NCBI GenBank assembly: GCA_911728435.2
Contig: OU452204.1
Coordinates: 9,734,001 to 9,798,000 of the forward strand
Length of the DNA: 64,000 bases
Direction: 5' to 3'
Origin: Apoderus coryli
Lineage: Eukaryota > Arthropoda > Insecta > Coleoptera > Attelabidae
The notes below the pieces were generated by a model. The model was not told the origin of the DNA, ran no database searches, and was given only the letters and a program-made list of their open reading frames with translations. Below, in pieces: positions 43,546-55,644 of the stretch (its first letter is position 1; the number at the start of each line of letters is the position of its first letter). The position numbers and the translations under genes were made by a program.

Positions 43546-43724
43546 TGGGAATAAAAGTCAATCCTCCACGAAACAAAACAAATATATTACCAAACATGTT
43601 TCGGAGCTTCAAGCTCCATCATCAGTGGTATCATAAACAACTACGAAAGCTACATTGCGATGTGCAGAGAAACTAAGATTAACAATTATTGTTCCTAGAG
43701 TAATGTATTCGGGTCACTTCGCGC
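43546..43724 (-). mobile_element. Solo hammerhead-bearing LTR-like unit
   Basis: Matches one arm of the 24035-24528 foldback over its length: an end block like cgaagtgacccgaatacatt (against cgaggtgacttcgacacatt), the hammerhead, and a tail with tttcgtggagg followed by cttttatt. It occurs once, without an inverted partner. Confidence 0.65.
43589..43629 (-). ncRNA. Hammerhead ribozyme motif, type I
   Basis: Minus-strand order: ACCA, CUGAUGA, unpaired U, GGAGCU-UGA-AGCUCC stem II, GAA, ACAUGU, cleavage U, UGGU. Relative to the 24-kb copies the stem II bases differ in a pair-preserving way (GAAGCU/AGCUUC against GGAGCU/AGCUCC), which supports a selected structure. Confidence 0.75.
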
Positions 43725-43749
43725 AAATTTATTTAAAATAATAAAAAGT

Positions 43750-45180
43750 TTGTCAAATATAATATTGTGTATTTTTCTTTTTGTAAATCATCATAAGATC
43801 AAATTCATTGATTTTTCTCTCGAAATAGTCTTCAATGTATCTTCTACAGATCTCATCGGCGACTAATTTTTCTTCCATGAGTTGAAAATCAATATCTTTG
43901 AATGGTTGTTTTAAGATTTTATCTGGACATTTAAAGTTTGTCCCATTATCATTCCAGAGAATGTGTGGTTGACCTCTTAGGGCTATGAATCTCGTAATAG
44001 CTAGTAATGTAGGTAGGTTCAAAATGAGTGGGTCTGCACCGGACCGTAAGTTCTCCTTCAGTCCCTTCTCTTGCCAGAGTCGGCTATTTCATTCCCCTTT
44101 AGACCAAAGTCAAATTCTTCTCCCGATATTAGAGTATGTTTTGACAATTCCACACTGTTCTTGATGAGCTTAGGGCGTTTATGGCCGCTTGGCGGTTACA
44201 AAAGCAAGTAAATATTACTGAGTGTTTTTCCTTCCTTTTTCCAATAGGACCAAAATAGTCTATTTCTACAGAAAAGAATGGTGGTATCGGTTTTGTCAGC
44301 CTTTCTTTTAGCAGTTTACCCATTTCAGGTATTAATGGTAATAATAATTAAATTTCCTTTAGTCGCAAATTATACATTGACTTATTATGGAATTAATCGG
44401 GACTCTTCCTTCAACTCCAGCATGATGAAAAAAAAAGTCTAATACATCTCGAAAATATTTCAATATTTTATTTTCGAACAAAAATCATTAATCTCCTGAT
44501 TTACTCTATTTAACAAAACACCTTGAACATATGATTTATTGTCTTCTACTATATTTTTGTAGAGTTTTTCTTCCAATGGCCCATAAATTAAAGAAAAGAA
44601 GAATCTGGACCTTCAAGCCATATTTCACGTGTTCTTGAAAAAGTTGTTGGTACTTTTAAATTCTTGTGGTATACTGTTAAAAACTTCATCAGTGTTGCAA
44701 ACCCAACCTCGAATTTGACATCCACCCATTTTTTACTTTACTATATTAATCAATTTTACCGCCTCATCGGTAGTTTCGAAACTGCCCAGGTAATCGCCCA
44801 TATAATGTTTAGATTTCTAAATAAGACCTTTGGCCATCTTGATCTTCTTGTCGGGTATATGTACTGGAAACATTTGTTTTATGTCGGCGCAAAATGCAAT
44901 AAGTTTCTCTCTAAACTTAAATAAAATTTCTACAAACGAATTAAATAAATCAGAACCTTTATATAAAAAAAATCGTTTAAACTGCTACCTTCATTCTCTG
45001 CTGTTGCATCAAAAACAAAACTAAACTTCCCAGTTTGTTTGGGTTGATGACACCGAAGTGAGGTAAATACCATATTTTTTTATTCTCGATCAATTCCTTT
45101 TGGTTCAAGTTTTCTAGCACACCCTTTACTTTCATATTCGTCAATCATATTCCCATAATTTTCAGCAAATAATTTATAAC
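43750..45180 (-). mobile_element. BEL/Pao LTR retrotransposon remnant (RT to integrase)
   Basis: Integrase pieces are open at 44022-43753 (RFIALRGQPHILWNDNGTNF) and 44323-44129 (PPFFSVEIDYFGPIG). RT-side pieces are readable further upstream on the minus strand, such as DEYESKGCARKLEP (about 45130) and GKFSFVFDATAENEGSSLND (about 45020). Many frame breaks. No LTRs were recognised. Confidence 0.75.
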
Positions 45181-45610
45181 TCATCATCAGCATTCACGCG
45201 CTAACGAGTATGAATTACTCCAACTCAGGGATTTCTGTTGTGAACCCTAATATGGCTAAACAGACCCATCCTCGAGCCGCAAATTCTGTCACAAAATTGA
45301 CACACCCAATCACCACCATTTACCGACTGTTGTAGGTGTGCTGCCCTATCGATGCGTTCCCTCTCCTTTCGGTCTCTTCGTATCCTCATGTCGTCGAAGC
45401 TACTCTTCAAAAACTTGTTGGCACTCGTAAATGGTACACCCCCATCTCGGTTGGTCGTTCGCGATCTGCTCCCAGTAGTTGTTCTTCACATCTAAGCCAC
45501 ACTTCTTCATGTTGGTCCTAAGAACATCCTTGTATCTCTTTTGCTGCCCTCCCTGATTTCATTCCGTTGGCATGCGGATTACGTGGGTAGTCCATCGCAG
45601 GTGGTGCCTG
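45180..45610 (-). mobile_element. LINE 3' fragment with C-terminal zinc-finger tail
   Basis: Minus strand: RHHLRWTTHVIRMP (about 45610), KRYKDVLRTNMKKCGLDVKN (about 45530), then 45410-45225 with DWVCQFCDRICGSRMGLFSH, a C2H2-like finger typical of the end of certain LINE polyproteins. The last 60 bases resemble 38950-39010. Confidence 0.75.
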
Positions 45611-45611
45611 A

Positions 45612-45960
45612 TAATCATCGCCTCCTTTGAAATATTGCGGCACAATCAATAGTACCATTTAATATATTAAAAATAAAACATAAATCTTTTAACACGCTAC
45701 GCTTGGTGAGAGTATCCAAATTTAACATGTCCCTTATGTCCGATCTATGATACTCAGTCATTTGTATGCCCAGTCTGAATGCAGCATATCGCAAAAACTT
45801 GTCCTGAACTCTCTCGACCACTCTCACGCAACTCTGATAATAAGGCGACCGTATCACGGTAGCGTATTCCAGCTAAGACCGGACAAGACTCACAATAGTC
45901 TACAGTGACAGAGAAATCTCCACAGTTTCGAAGATATTGCATGTATGTGGTCGTTAAAGC
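45612..45960 (-). mobile_element. Jockey-like LINE C-terminal fragment
   Basis: 45857-45615 reads RVVERVQDKFLRYAAFRLGI and DMLNLDTLTKRSVLKDLCFI, the region after the RT in Jockey-type elements. An overlapping frame (45942-45754) continues upstream. Confidence 0.65.
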
Positions 45961-46099
45961 TCTGTGAAAATTATTATTATTATATATATCATTTATACTA
46001 ATATTTTAATTTCCATCTTCTGGATTCCTGTCAGATTTGACACTATTTGACCTGTTTTCAAACGTTCCCATTTTCTCACTAACTGGTTCTATATTACAT

Positions 46100-46300
46100 A
46101 CTTATTAACAAAACAAGACCTTATTCCACTATACTTTTACCAGACGGCCGTTTCGTCGATTACGACTCATCAGTGGTGATCGATCAGTAGTTCTCTCTAC
46201 TTGCTGTTGTGTATACCACACACGGTACAGAAATGTAAAAGAATGTGTTTGGCGACATCAAGAAGGACCAGTTGTTACTTTATGTATAGTTTTAACTATA
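46100..46300 (-). mobile_element. Penelope-like LTR fragment carrying a canonical hammerhead
   Basis: Contains the 46139-46177 hammerhead. On the minus strand it is preceded by gtgtggtatacacaacag and followed by agtatagtggaataaggtc. This unit differs in sequence from the 24-kb and 43-kb units apart from the ribozyme, so it represents a second subfamily. Boundaries are approximate; no reverse transcriptase is present. Confidence 0.55.
46139..46177 (-). ncRNA. Canonical minimal hammerhead ribozyme, type I
   Basis: Minus-strand order: ACCA (stem I), CUGAUGA, GUCG-UAAU-CGAC (4-bp stem II), GAA, ACGGCCGU (fully self-complementary stem III), C, UGGU (stem I). The cleavage site is GUC/U. Every invariant core base is present with no extra nucleotides. 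The self-complementary stem III is the form seen in retroelement hammerheads thought to act as dimers. Confidence 0.85.
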
Positions 46301-46632
46301 TAAAAGATACTGTGACTGTTCAAACTATTTATTTCAAATAGTATCTATTTATGACAACTTCAAACTATAATAATTAAATATTTCAACATAATATCCATCC
46401 ACTATAATTGCTAAATACAGCTTGTATCTATCAAACATGTCAGGATAGTGCAAGTTGTACAATATTAACATAAAAAAACATATAATTTTGTAACGCCAAG
46501 CTATTTTATTTCTAAGATTCGTTGAAAGCTATATTTAATAATAATAATATTTACAAAGTTATGTCAATAGAAATTAAATTAATAATTTCAAAATTATTTA
46601 GTTGTGTTTTAGCATAAAACACAAGTTTTTTG

Positions 46633-49600
46633 TCATATATCCTTTTTCTCATCACTGGAACTTGAACACCCATCATTTACGGTACTTTGATTCTCGTTGT
46701 TTTCGTTATTTACTACAGCATCGCATTCTTTATTTAGATCAGCATCCTGCATTTTGTGGACATATTTACCTCCTACCAATCCAGCCAAAGCACAACCAAG
46801 TGCCGCTAGACCGCCTATTTTTAGTCCTGCTATCAGACCCACTGGCCCGCCCACAAGGCTGCCTAGAAACGCGCCTGTCACTGGGTATGCCATCGTTTTT
46901 ATTCTGGAAATGCAAATGAAAATTTGTTTTAACTGAACACACTTAATAATGTAACCAGTAATAATAAGCAAGTTGCAAGGAACAGTTTTTTAAGTTCCTA
47001 CATTAATGGCAATGACTACCAAAGACGACTCATGCATGGAACAGCTAAATTAAACAAACTAAATCAGTTTTGACTAAAAAATAATAAAATAAAAAGATAA
47101 TTATTAATTACATATGAAATTGTAAGTTGTTGAAAGGTACTTGATTTTAGAATGCTATGTATAATTCTATAGCAGAATTTGTTTGATTTATATAATAAAA
47201 ATAATAATAACCTTAACAGAGCAAAATTATCGTACAAAACCAAAATATTATACATAAACACAATAAGTAATCCATTAAAAATAAGCCATGATTGATCTAC
47301 ACTAATTAAACAATTAAGAAGAAAAAAAGAGAAACTATGAAGCACAAACCGTCAGAGCAGCCCTCATAAGTGCTTCCTTTGAACAATTAAAAATGTCACA
47401 GTCAGCGCAAATCAAATTAAAATTATTACACATGATATACATGATATATACGGGCGATTTTGTCTTGGCACGTTTAAATTTATTTGAGCCAGGAGTTCAG
47501 AACTGCCGATTTTATTATGTAAAAGATCATACAAAAATTTTAGAGAAAAAAATATTCTTCTAAACTCCAATCTCTTGAATTTGAACCTGTTCAGCAACAA
47601 CGAATATTCAATCCCTCTGTCAGGATAAATACCGTCTGCCTTAAGTGAGAGGTATTCCAAAAAATTTGTTTGGACACTCAACATTTCGCACATGAATCTG
47701 ATAGATCGGATACCAAATCAAGGAGCAAAATTCGAGCTTCGAACGCACACAAGAGTTATACAAAACTTGCAACGCATCAATGCTATGAAAACTCCTACAG
47801 CTTCTCACGATAAAACCGTAGGATTTCATAGCTTCACCATTTCTAGCAGCCACATGAGGCACAAATGATAGACTAGAGTCGAAAAGCACGCCCAGGTGAG
47901 CAGCAGTCAGACACCTAGCCAGTGCGGTCCCACCAACCGTGTAGCGAAAATTTATAATATTCTTCCTTCTAGTGAATGTCATATATTTGCATTTATTGTC
48001 GTTAAGCGATAGATTATTAACGTTACACCAATGTTCCACAGCTCTCAGATCGTCCTGCAACCGAAGACAGTCTACGTGAGAAGCAATAGGGGCGAACAAC
48101 TTAAGCTCGTCGGCAAAAAAGCCGCTTTACACACAGACAATCATTTCTAAAAATTGAAAAAAAGCAGTGGACCCAAATCCCTGCGGAACGCCTGAGGAAG
48201 CCCAATACCTCCCTGACGTATAGCCGTTATAAGATACAAATTGGAATCTGTTCTCGAATCGATCGAGCATTTGAACAAGTATTCGGTGATCCAGACGATC
48301 GAATGCTTCAGCAAAGTCTGTACACAACACAACGAATTGACCACCACCATCATCAACCCCGTTTACTTGTTGAGTAAAATTTGCAAGGTTAGTGGCAATG
48401 AACCTCCCGGTGAAAAACCCATACTGATTCAGGGAAACTTGCCCATGCACGGAATTACATATTCTGTTATACAGCACAGCTTCAAATAATATATGCAATG
48501 GCCTTTGTTTTGTATAAAAGCTGTTTTCATTTGCTGGAAAAAATTTATTTTTTGAGTATATATTTATATATAAGAAATGTATTACAATTAATGTTTATCA
48601 CATACGCAAGTTTTGGAGTGGTTTAAGCACTTCCACGCCGAGAAGACGTTGAGGATGAATCATACCCGAGTCGGCCTTTCACAGAAAAAAATGAATGAAA
48701 ATAATGATAAAGTCGATAATCTGATCCAAGATACTGAATGCTTAAGGGAAAACAATTAATACAACAAGGGGCGTGAAATGGTATCTAAAATTCTCACGAT
48801 TGCACAAAAAAACGCGATCTGACATTTTAAATCTCATTGGAAATGCTCTAAACTTTTTGAATGAAGTAAAAACATGTTACAAATCTGGAATTTTTACTTG
48901 TTAGCCTAGAATTAAGCTCTAATCCATACATTGAAAGTGTTATAATTCTATAAGTATTTTTATTATTTCCAATAACTTAACTGCTTTATTCAAAAATTAA
49001 AAAAATGCAAGTAGAGCTGGGATTTGCACCCAGGACTTTCCGCATGCAAAGCGGACACTACCACTGAGCTACAACCCTTATGCGAATTACCTCGACCTTA
49101 AATCTATAATTAGCAATAAGGTAAATTTCAAAATACCATAAAAATTGGGTTGTGTGCACCCCTATCACAGGGTCAAAAGCGATTTTAACCAAAAACTAAA
49201 GTAAAACAAACGAATGGACTAATTATGATTCTAAGCTATAACGATTGTTTTTTCGAGACTTTCTTGGGATTATGTACCTCTACTGGGCTCAAAGGCCAAA
49301 CTATTAATCAATATTATATCTGCGGTTCATGTTTATTATTGTTATATTATATACAGGGTGAGTCACAACGGAGGCCACGGAGTTTTATGAGAAAAATAGA
49401 TTTTGTTTTTTGTTGCAGGGACATTGTATTAATGCAACATTTTTAAACATATAGGGTGCTTCAACTAAGAGTGGCATATCAAAGTTAGGTTTTTTAAAAT
49501 AAAATGCCCTATATTCATAAGATATACTTTAAATACTGAACGTTATGATTTATTTAGATTTTTTCTTCCAAGGCTTTGGAAAAAAATTAATTGCTACCAA

Positions 49601-52600
49601 TCCAAATTAATTTTGTCAAAACTATTTCTAGATCTCAAATATAGACTGTTTCGTGGATTTATTTGCAAAATATACTAAACTGGGTGTTCAGATTTTTCGG
49701 TTCTATTATTAATACTTTCAAACTAGCGAATATCGAAATTTTAATATTAATAACTACCATTAAATGCTCGCTCCTAATATACTATTATTGATCCAAACTA
49801 AACAAATAAAAGGAAATTGTTAAACTCACTCAAACCCAACACAAACTACAGAAATATGTTTACTTATGTGCCTTCATTAATTCCTTCAATCCTGTATCTA
49901 CATTGACTCGTGCCTCTGTCACGGTATTTTCCACATGTTCCACACTTTCAGCCTGTACTCCAACCATTTCATTTAGATCCCTGTATAAACCGTTTAAGTC
50001 CTGTACATCGCGATGGATACCTCTCACCCTAAAAAACGTTGAAAATTAAATGTCTTTATAAATGTAGAGTGAAATGCCACACAGATTTACGTTTCACTTG
50101 TAGGTCCATTCTGGGAGAAGAGTGGCAAAAAGTTATTTTCGCTTTGAAGATCTACTACCGAAAACTTGAAGACCACCGTTCGAAGAGCTGCTGATACCCC
50201 AATATGTTGGTGAAGCCAGCAGAAGTATCAAATGGTCTCCTGCTGGCTTTTCATTATTTTGGTATTATTTTATATTTCTATCTTTACTGCTGGCATTACC
50301 TATACATTGCATATATCGGCCTGCCGACATGCAGTGGTATAGGTAAGTGCTTCAGTTTAAGGGCGGGATAAAGAATCGACAATGATAACGTAATAATTAA
50401 CTCAGTTCCCAATCTTTATCCTAATCCTGGTTCTTTAGCAATAAATATGGTTCTGGAACGCCCTTAAATAAGGGAACATCATGCCGTTGAGATATTTAAG
50501 GCCTTTTAAAATGTATATACAAATAATGTGTTTACCTGTTTAAAGTCTCAACTCTGTCCTGCAACTTTAAGTCGTTAATATCATCGTGAATTTGGATTTG
50601 CGCTGTACCATGGAAAGGATCTATATTTTCTTTGCCAGGGTCTTCTTGTGGGCTGACTGATGCTATCATTGCTGATACTGTTTTATCAAACTCTACAAAA
50701 ATAAAGATACCTACATCAAACACAACCTTCGATACTTTGAAATACAATACTTAATTAGGGAGTTATTAACGATATCTGAAATAAATCATGAAAAAGGAGG
50801 AAGTACCTAATGTAATATTTATTGGTATCTAATATCTAATTGGGCTTTGGTAAAGTTGGCGACCCACGAAATATTTTTAATTAAAAGATCTATTGCAATA
50901 GAACAATTAAAAAAAATATGGATAATGCACTTTTGAACGAAAAATTTTGTTGTAAAAGTTGAATAAAACAAGACCTTCGCGCAACGCAGTAGTAAAAATA
51001 CGCACAGTATTTACAGTTTTGCCAAATAGTTTTATTTTCACTGAGTTTTAAATTTACTGCACTATGATTGTTTAATCGTTTTTCAAAAACTGGAAGGAAT
51101 AAAAAACAAAATAAAAAAATTAGCTATTTAAACTGGGTATCGTGCAGATATTAGCGAACCGCGCATTAGGAGTGGGTCCAAAAATTTACCACGACATAAA
51201 TTGGTCCACATATTCCGCCACAAAATTGGACTGCATAACACCTAAACGCCTCCAAAACTGTTTAAGGCATCACCAGTGACCTTCAATGTGGTTATTGCAT
51301 ACTCCGGTGTTCGGGTCTACAAAATTCCTAGAGTGGTGCACTGTGCTATGAATGTATGGAGAAACACCTCCCAAATTCATCAGACCACTATGGCCTCGCC
51401 AGCACTCGGTCCAAATTTCTATATCTGTACATGCTCAGAAATGAGTGCCTCTAGAGTTGCAGCCGACCTATCTTTTCAATTACGTCATACATTCCGAGAA
51501 CCTATTTTTCAGGAATACTGCGTCCGACATTATATTTTCTCTTTGTTAAAGAGGACTCATCAATTTGCACAGTATGCCCTTCACCACCTATGAATATTTA
51601 AATTGTCAAACTAATACCTGAACTAAAACAAACCCAATCCAACCAAACTAACCCAACATAACTCACCTTATTCAAACCAACCCAATCTAAACACACTAAC
51701 CCAAACTAACCTAACTCCCTAACCCAATCTACTCCAATATAACTTACCCAGACCAACCTAACTACCTAACCCAAACCAACCCACTCTACTCAAATTAACC
51801 TAATATAACTCACCCAAACTACCTAACCCAACCCAATCTAACGAAACTACCCCAATATAACTCACTCAAACTAACTTAACCCAATCCTACCAAACTAAGC
51901 CTAACTAACCTAATCTACACTAAATCAATTTGATTTATATCTACACCTACAAACCTAATAAAAACAAGTGATTTAGTTGCAGTAACTGCCACTAGCAAAT
52001 GTCTCTAAAATACCTATAGTACAACTACCACTTTTGAAAACCCCATAGACATAAGAGCACATCCAGAGCGTATTTCACATACCCATTCCCACAACAAGTA
52101 TAATACAGTACGAATGGGTATCCTGGATTTTTTGAAAAAGGTCCCTTTTAGGAAACTGTATCTCGTCTTGCAACGAATACACCAAAAACATTATCCTAGA
52201 GGGACTGCTTTACGTTTTTGGAACATTGTCTGCGACAACGCACTGCAGCACAACGCATTTTTGTCGCTAGCAAATTAATATTTTGCAGCGAGGCAATTTA
52301 TCATTTTATTATTTATTTAAGAAAGATAAACTATATGAACCATCGAGATTTAAGTATCATTCATCTCTATTTAAGATAAGCTTTATATAAAGTTATGAAA
52401 ATGTGTAAAATTCTGTGGGTCTCAAGTTTACCAGACCTCTAAGTGTAAAAAAAAGACTACAGTCCTTCAAAATTATGTCAACTTACCGCCATATTCAGAT
52501 ATGAGCTTGAGTATAATTTTCCTTAACGACAAAGTCTTATTGTCAAACTGATCTAAATCGCAGTCCTCTACTTGCGTCCGTAATGTATCCAATTCATACA

Positions 52601-52904
52601 TTAAATCTTTTAACTGCTTAATAGTACGTTTCTTTTCCTTTGTCTCTCTTTGTAACTGTTCCACATTTTGAATTTGTATCAACTGCGTAACAAAGGATTT
52701 GTTAGAAAGTAATGATACTAACGTTGAAAATACAAATACTTATAACAATCATACCTTTTGCATTTGATGTCTATACTGTTGAAATATAGCTTGATGGTGT
52801 GGTATGACCTCTTCAGAGAATTTATTTAAAGGTATTTCCAACATTTTTATAGGCTGTTTTGTTATACTAGGATTCATAACACTGGCCATCATGTAGTTTT
52901 TCAT
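46633..52904 (-). CDS. Syx17: Syntaxin 17, five exons
   Basis: Exons 52904-52755, 52682-52487, 50692-50536, 50028-49864 and 46903-46633 join in phase with GT-AG introns to give 939 nt, 312 residues (human STX17 is about 300). The ATG at 52904 is preceded by in-frame stops. N-terminal helical, Lys/Glu-rich segments form the Habc-like region; the SNARE motif lies in exon 4 with a zero-layer Gln193 ([14 protein letters not shown]). Exon 5 has the diagnostic two-pass hairpin with a glycine zipper: [20 protein letters not shown], then [20 protein letters not shown], followed by an acidic, Ser-rich tail. Family role: Q-SNARE recruited to autophagosomes, working with SNAP29 and a lysosomal VAMP to drive fusion. 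AATAAA on the minus strand at 46505-46510 may end the transcript. Introns contain LINE, tRNA-like and Merlin relics. Confidence 0.92.
47405..48500 (-). mobile_element. Jockey-like LINE in the last syntaxin 17 intron
   Basis: 48498-48127 contains [20 protein letters not shown] and [20 protein letters not shown], then SSGVPQG; 48099-47641 contains [20 protein letters not shown] and [20 protein letters not shown]; the end is at 47693-47412. Frameshifts separate the three parts, and the YADD box is degraded near 48120. It lies in the same orientation as the host gene. Confidence 0.8.
49010..49078 (-). pseudogene. tRNA-Ala(TGC)-like relic or SINE head
   Basis: Minus strand shows an A box TAGCTCAGTGG, an intact anticodon arm TCCGC-TTTGCAT-GCGGA (anticodon TGC, alanine), and a T arm CTGGG-TGCAAAT-CCCAG. 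The acceptor stem does not pair well, the D stem is broken, the B box is GGTGCAAATCC, and the total of 69 nt is short. It is therefore more likely a tRNA pseudogene or the head of a tRNA-derived SINE than a working tRNA. Confidence 0.6.
51140..51610 (-). mobile_element. Merlin-type (IS1016/ISXO2-like) transposase remnant in a syntaxin 17 intron
   Basis: Minus-strand fragments read [19 protein letters not shown] (about 51560), then [20 protein letters not shown] (about 51310) and [20 protein letters not shown] (about 51240). VNHSxxFVDPxTGxHTNxIEG is the DDE-core signature of the IS1016/Merlin group. Frames are broken by stops and shifts. The plus-strand open frame at 51276-51593 is a shadow of this. 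Confidence 0.65.
51600..51940. repeat. Degenerate CCTAAC/CCCAAC-rich low-complexity array
   Basis: About 340 bp composed of variants of aacctaac, acccaaac and ctaacccaa. It is related to, but not a clean array of, the insect telomere repeat (CCTAA/TTAGG). It starts immediately at the edge of the Merlin remnant. Confidence 0.6.
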
Positions 52905-52999
52905 GAATACTTTTCTTTATTGTTAGATTTGTGTTGTGTACACTTAAGGATGTTTAATTAACATTATTACTTACTTCTTTGGGTTAAATAATAGATAAA

Positions 53000-55600
53000 T
53001 AGGAAGATTTTGACGATTTTAACACGCATTAATTTAAGGTATGAGTTTATAAACAAATGAAAAAATATGTTTACTGTTTACTTACAAAAAATTTGACGTA
53101 TGTCCTAATATAATATGTCAATTGAAGTTGGCACTCAGAATTGTCATTGGTAAATTGTAGAACACTGTTTTAAAATTTTACAGGTCTCTATTTTAGTATT
53201 ACGAATTGATACTAGATGCCACCAGCAGTAGTATACCCACATAACTTAATATATCTAATTTAGATGGAGTCCCTATCAATTTAATTAAAGTTAGGCTTGA
53301 GCTGCACAACTTCCATATTTATGATTGATCCATTCAACGTGCATTACCTAACTGTGCAGTAGTTATATCTAATTAATTAAAATAAGGTAACTATAAGAAT
53401 TGGGAAGAGTAATCAATATAAACGATCATAAAATGAATTTTTTATTAATAATTTTTATACATACAGCAGAAATAGTATGTCACAATAAGCCAAAAATATA
53501 ATTTATATATAAATAAGGTAATTACAATGAAAATAAAACAGTATATAAAATTTTACAGTAATAATGACTCATTCTCTACAACGTTTCATTTCTAACAAAT
53601 ACCTAATGCTATATTTATATTTGTTAACGATTGTATATAAAATAAATTAAAAGTTCAAAATATCTTCTTTACATTTATACATGTTTTAATTAGAAGAAGG
53701 GCCGGTATTCCTGCATTGCACTTGACTGGTGTAAAGCGCATCACCCACAATAAGAGAATTTTGAGTGTCACTACTCAAGCATTGTTGCTAAATTGTAAAT
53801 TAGTGTAAAGTTTATACGGTGCATGTAAGGAAATTGGTATCTTCTCAACTCAGGTCAGTTGAAATTATGTGACATGATCTAACTTGCTCACTAGTTAAAG
53901 ATTGGGGAGTCATTTGACAAATTTAAGAAAAAATGATGACGAATAATCCATGAAAATTTGTGAATTCAAATAGACATCTTTATTTTGGATTTTACAACAA
54001 GAACTAATTGTTTATAAAAAGTTTTGCTTGAAGAGAAAATCACTTTACAAAATAATTTTAATAAATTAGGAAAACAGAAATAATATATTTATTAATTTTT
54101 CAAAGTAATAAATAATACCCTGTAAATCTGATCAAAAATTTGTATACTGTAAATTCATTTTCTTGAGAAGCAAAACTTTTTATAAAGAATTACTTTTTCT
54201 CGTAAAATGAAAAATAAAGAATTATTTAGACAAATAAAAACCACAATAAGTTTAATATATTATGTCTGTTATAAACCACAGACAAGTTTCAAACTCAATA
54301 TCCGAAATCGTCTGAAGGTTGCAGCATGCGCGTGCATACGAATATTTAACCAAATTCAATGCAGTTTTACCAAAGCTGCGATTTTTAGGACAATTATTAT
54401 TGCTAAAAAAATTAAAAACTTTAGTTCTATTAAATAAATTTATTATTTCAAATTTAGGATAGTTCGTATCTCCTGCACGCCGTTGTAGTACCGGGTAAAT
54501 TCGTATCTCCCATTAGTAAATAAATTTCTATGTATTGATGGATACTCAATTTTGATTCACGTGCCAAAAAGAAGTTCCAGTATGAAGTATGACTGCTTTT
54601 GACCATGTTGTTTCTATTTCTTGACTATTTGAAGGTGATTATAAAACAAACTAAATTTATTTTAAACCAGGAGGCATCAGATGCAGATTCTGCATTTTAC
54701 AATCGAATGTTTAGTCTTCAAACTGACCAGCTGAAGTATCACTTATTTTGGCTCCACAAACCATATTGCATATTATATGCAAAGAAACTTGAAAAAAATA
54801 ATAATAACTTAAAACATTGTAAGTTGAGTTACTATAGGTTTTACCTTATCATGGCAGGAGAATCTATCGGTTTCACTGAAAATACTTAGTTTAGGTCATT
54901 TTAGACGTATAAAATAAAAACCTGCCATTCTGTCTGAATACACCATTGCTTGAAAACAGCTCGACGGATTCTAACCACATTTTAACAAAATATAGGTGGT
55001 AGGTAAGGGTGTTGAATGGTTCAAAATTATAAAAAAAATATCCTAATTATTACCTATTTATTAATCATAATACATAATACCTCGTCCTAACAAAGAAGAG
55101 CGGATGTTACAGTTACATAGTTTTTAAAAATCGGTTTTGGAAATATTATTTTGGGTTTTTCTCTTTTCAGACTTTTTGTGAGTTGTTTTTTGACATTTTG
55201 ATTTTTATAACAGGTTTATTAAGGCATAATCTTTATTTTTAAAAGAAATAATACCTCTACAGAGCGAAAAACTGAGTTATTGGAATAGCGTGTGCTGGTC
55301 GATTAAAAATAACACGACTGTACCAAAGAAAAAGAGCGAATGTAACAAATTTGTGACATTTGCTGTTTTTAATTACGTCGGGACGAACATGCTAGTATAA
55401 AAAAGCGAATGTTAGGTACAAAACTGCAGTTAAAGAATAGTTTCATGGTTTTAGAACGTATGTCTTTTTTGTAACAGCAAAACAAGTGTTCCCGTATGGT
55501 TTTTTGTGAACTGTAGGTATTTGTTGGGATTTTGTGTTTGGCTTTTCTTGTGATTATTAAGTTGCACTTTTTTTCACAAATCCCACAGCAGAAAATAAAC
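53000..55600. other. Intergenic stretch between syntaxin 17 and the Arrowhead locus
   Basis: AT-rich. 54890-55060 resembles the entry of the 10.7-kb repeat (both have ggtcatttta and a tctgtctg-type block). An open frame at 54599-54889 has no recognisable domain. Confidence 0.45.
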
Positions 55601-55616
55601 CGCTTATCTCTTAAAG

Positions 55617-55643
55617 CAAAGATTAATGTACACAATGTCTTTG
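55617..55643. repeat. 27-bp palindromic excision footprint
   Basis: Twenty bases CAAAGATTAATGTACACAAT (left end of the 9525-12746 element) are followed by one G and TCTTTG (right end). Flanks cttaaag and cctaaag agree at six of seven positions. It borders the 3' end of the LINE at 55645-56560. Confidence 0.65.
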
Positions 55644-55644
55644 C

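Noticed and set aside
49010..49078. Functional tRNA-Ala gene
   Set aside because: Acceptor and D stems do not pair and the length is short; kept only as a relic.
49355..49460. cagggtgagtcac block as a complete DNA transposon
   Set aside because: Only one end-like sequence is present; it may be a LINE or SINE terminus, but no partner was found.
51276..51593. 105-residue plus-strand open frame
   Set aside because: It is the reverse shadow of the Merlin-type transposase relic on the minus strand.
54599..54889. 96-residue plus-strand open frame
   Set aside because: No recognisable domain, no splice context, AT-rich composition like the surrounding intergenic DNA.
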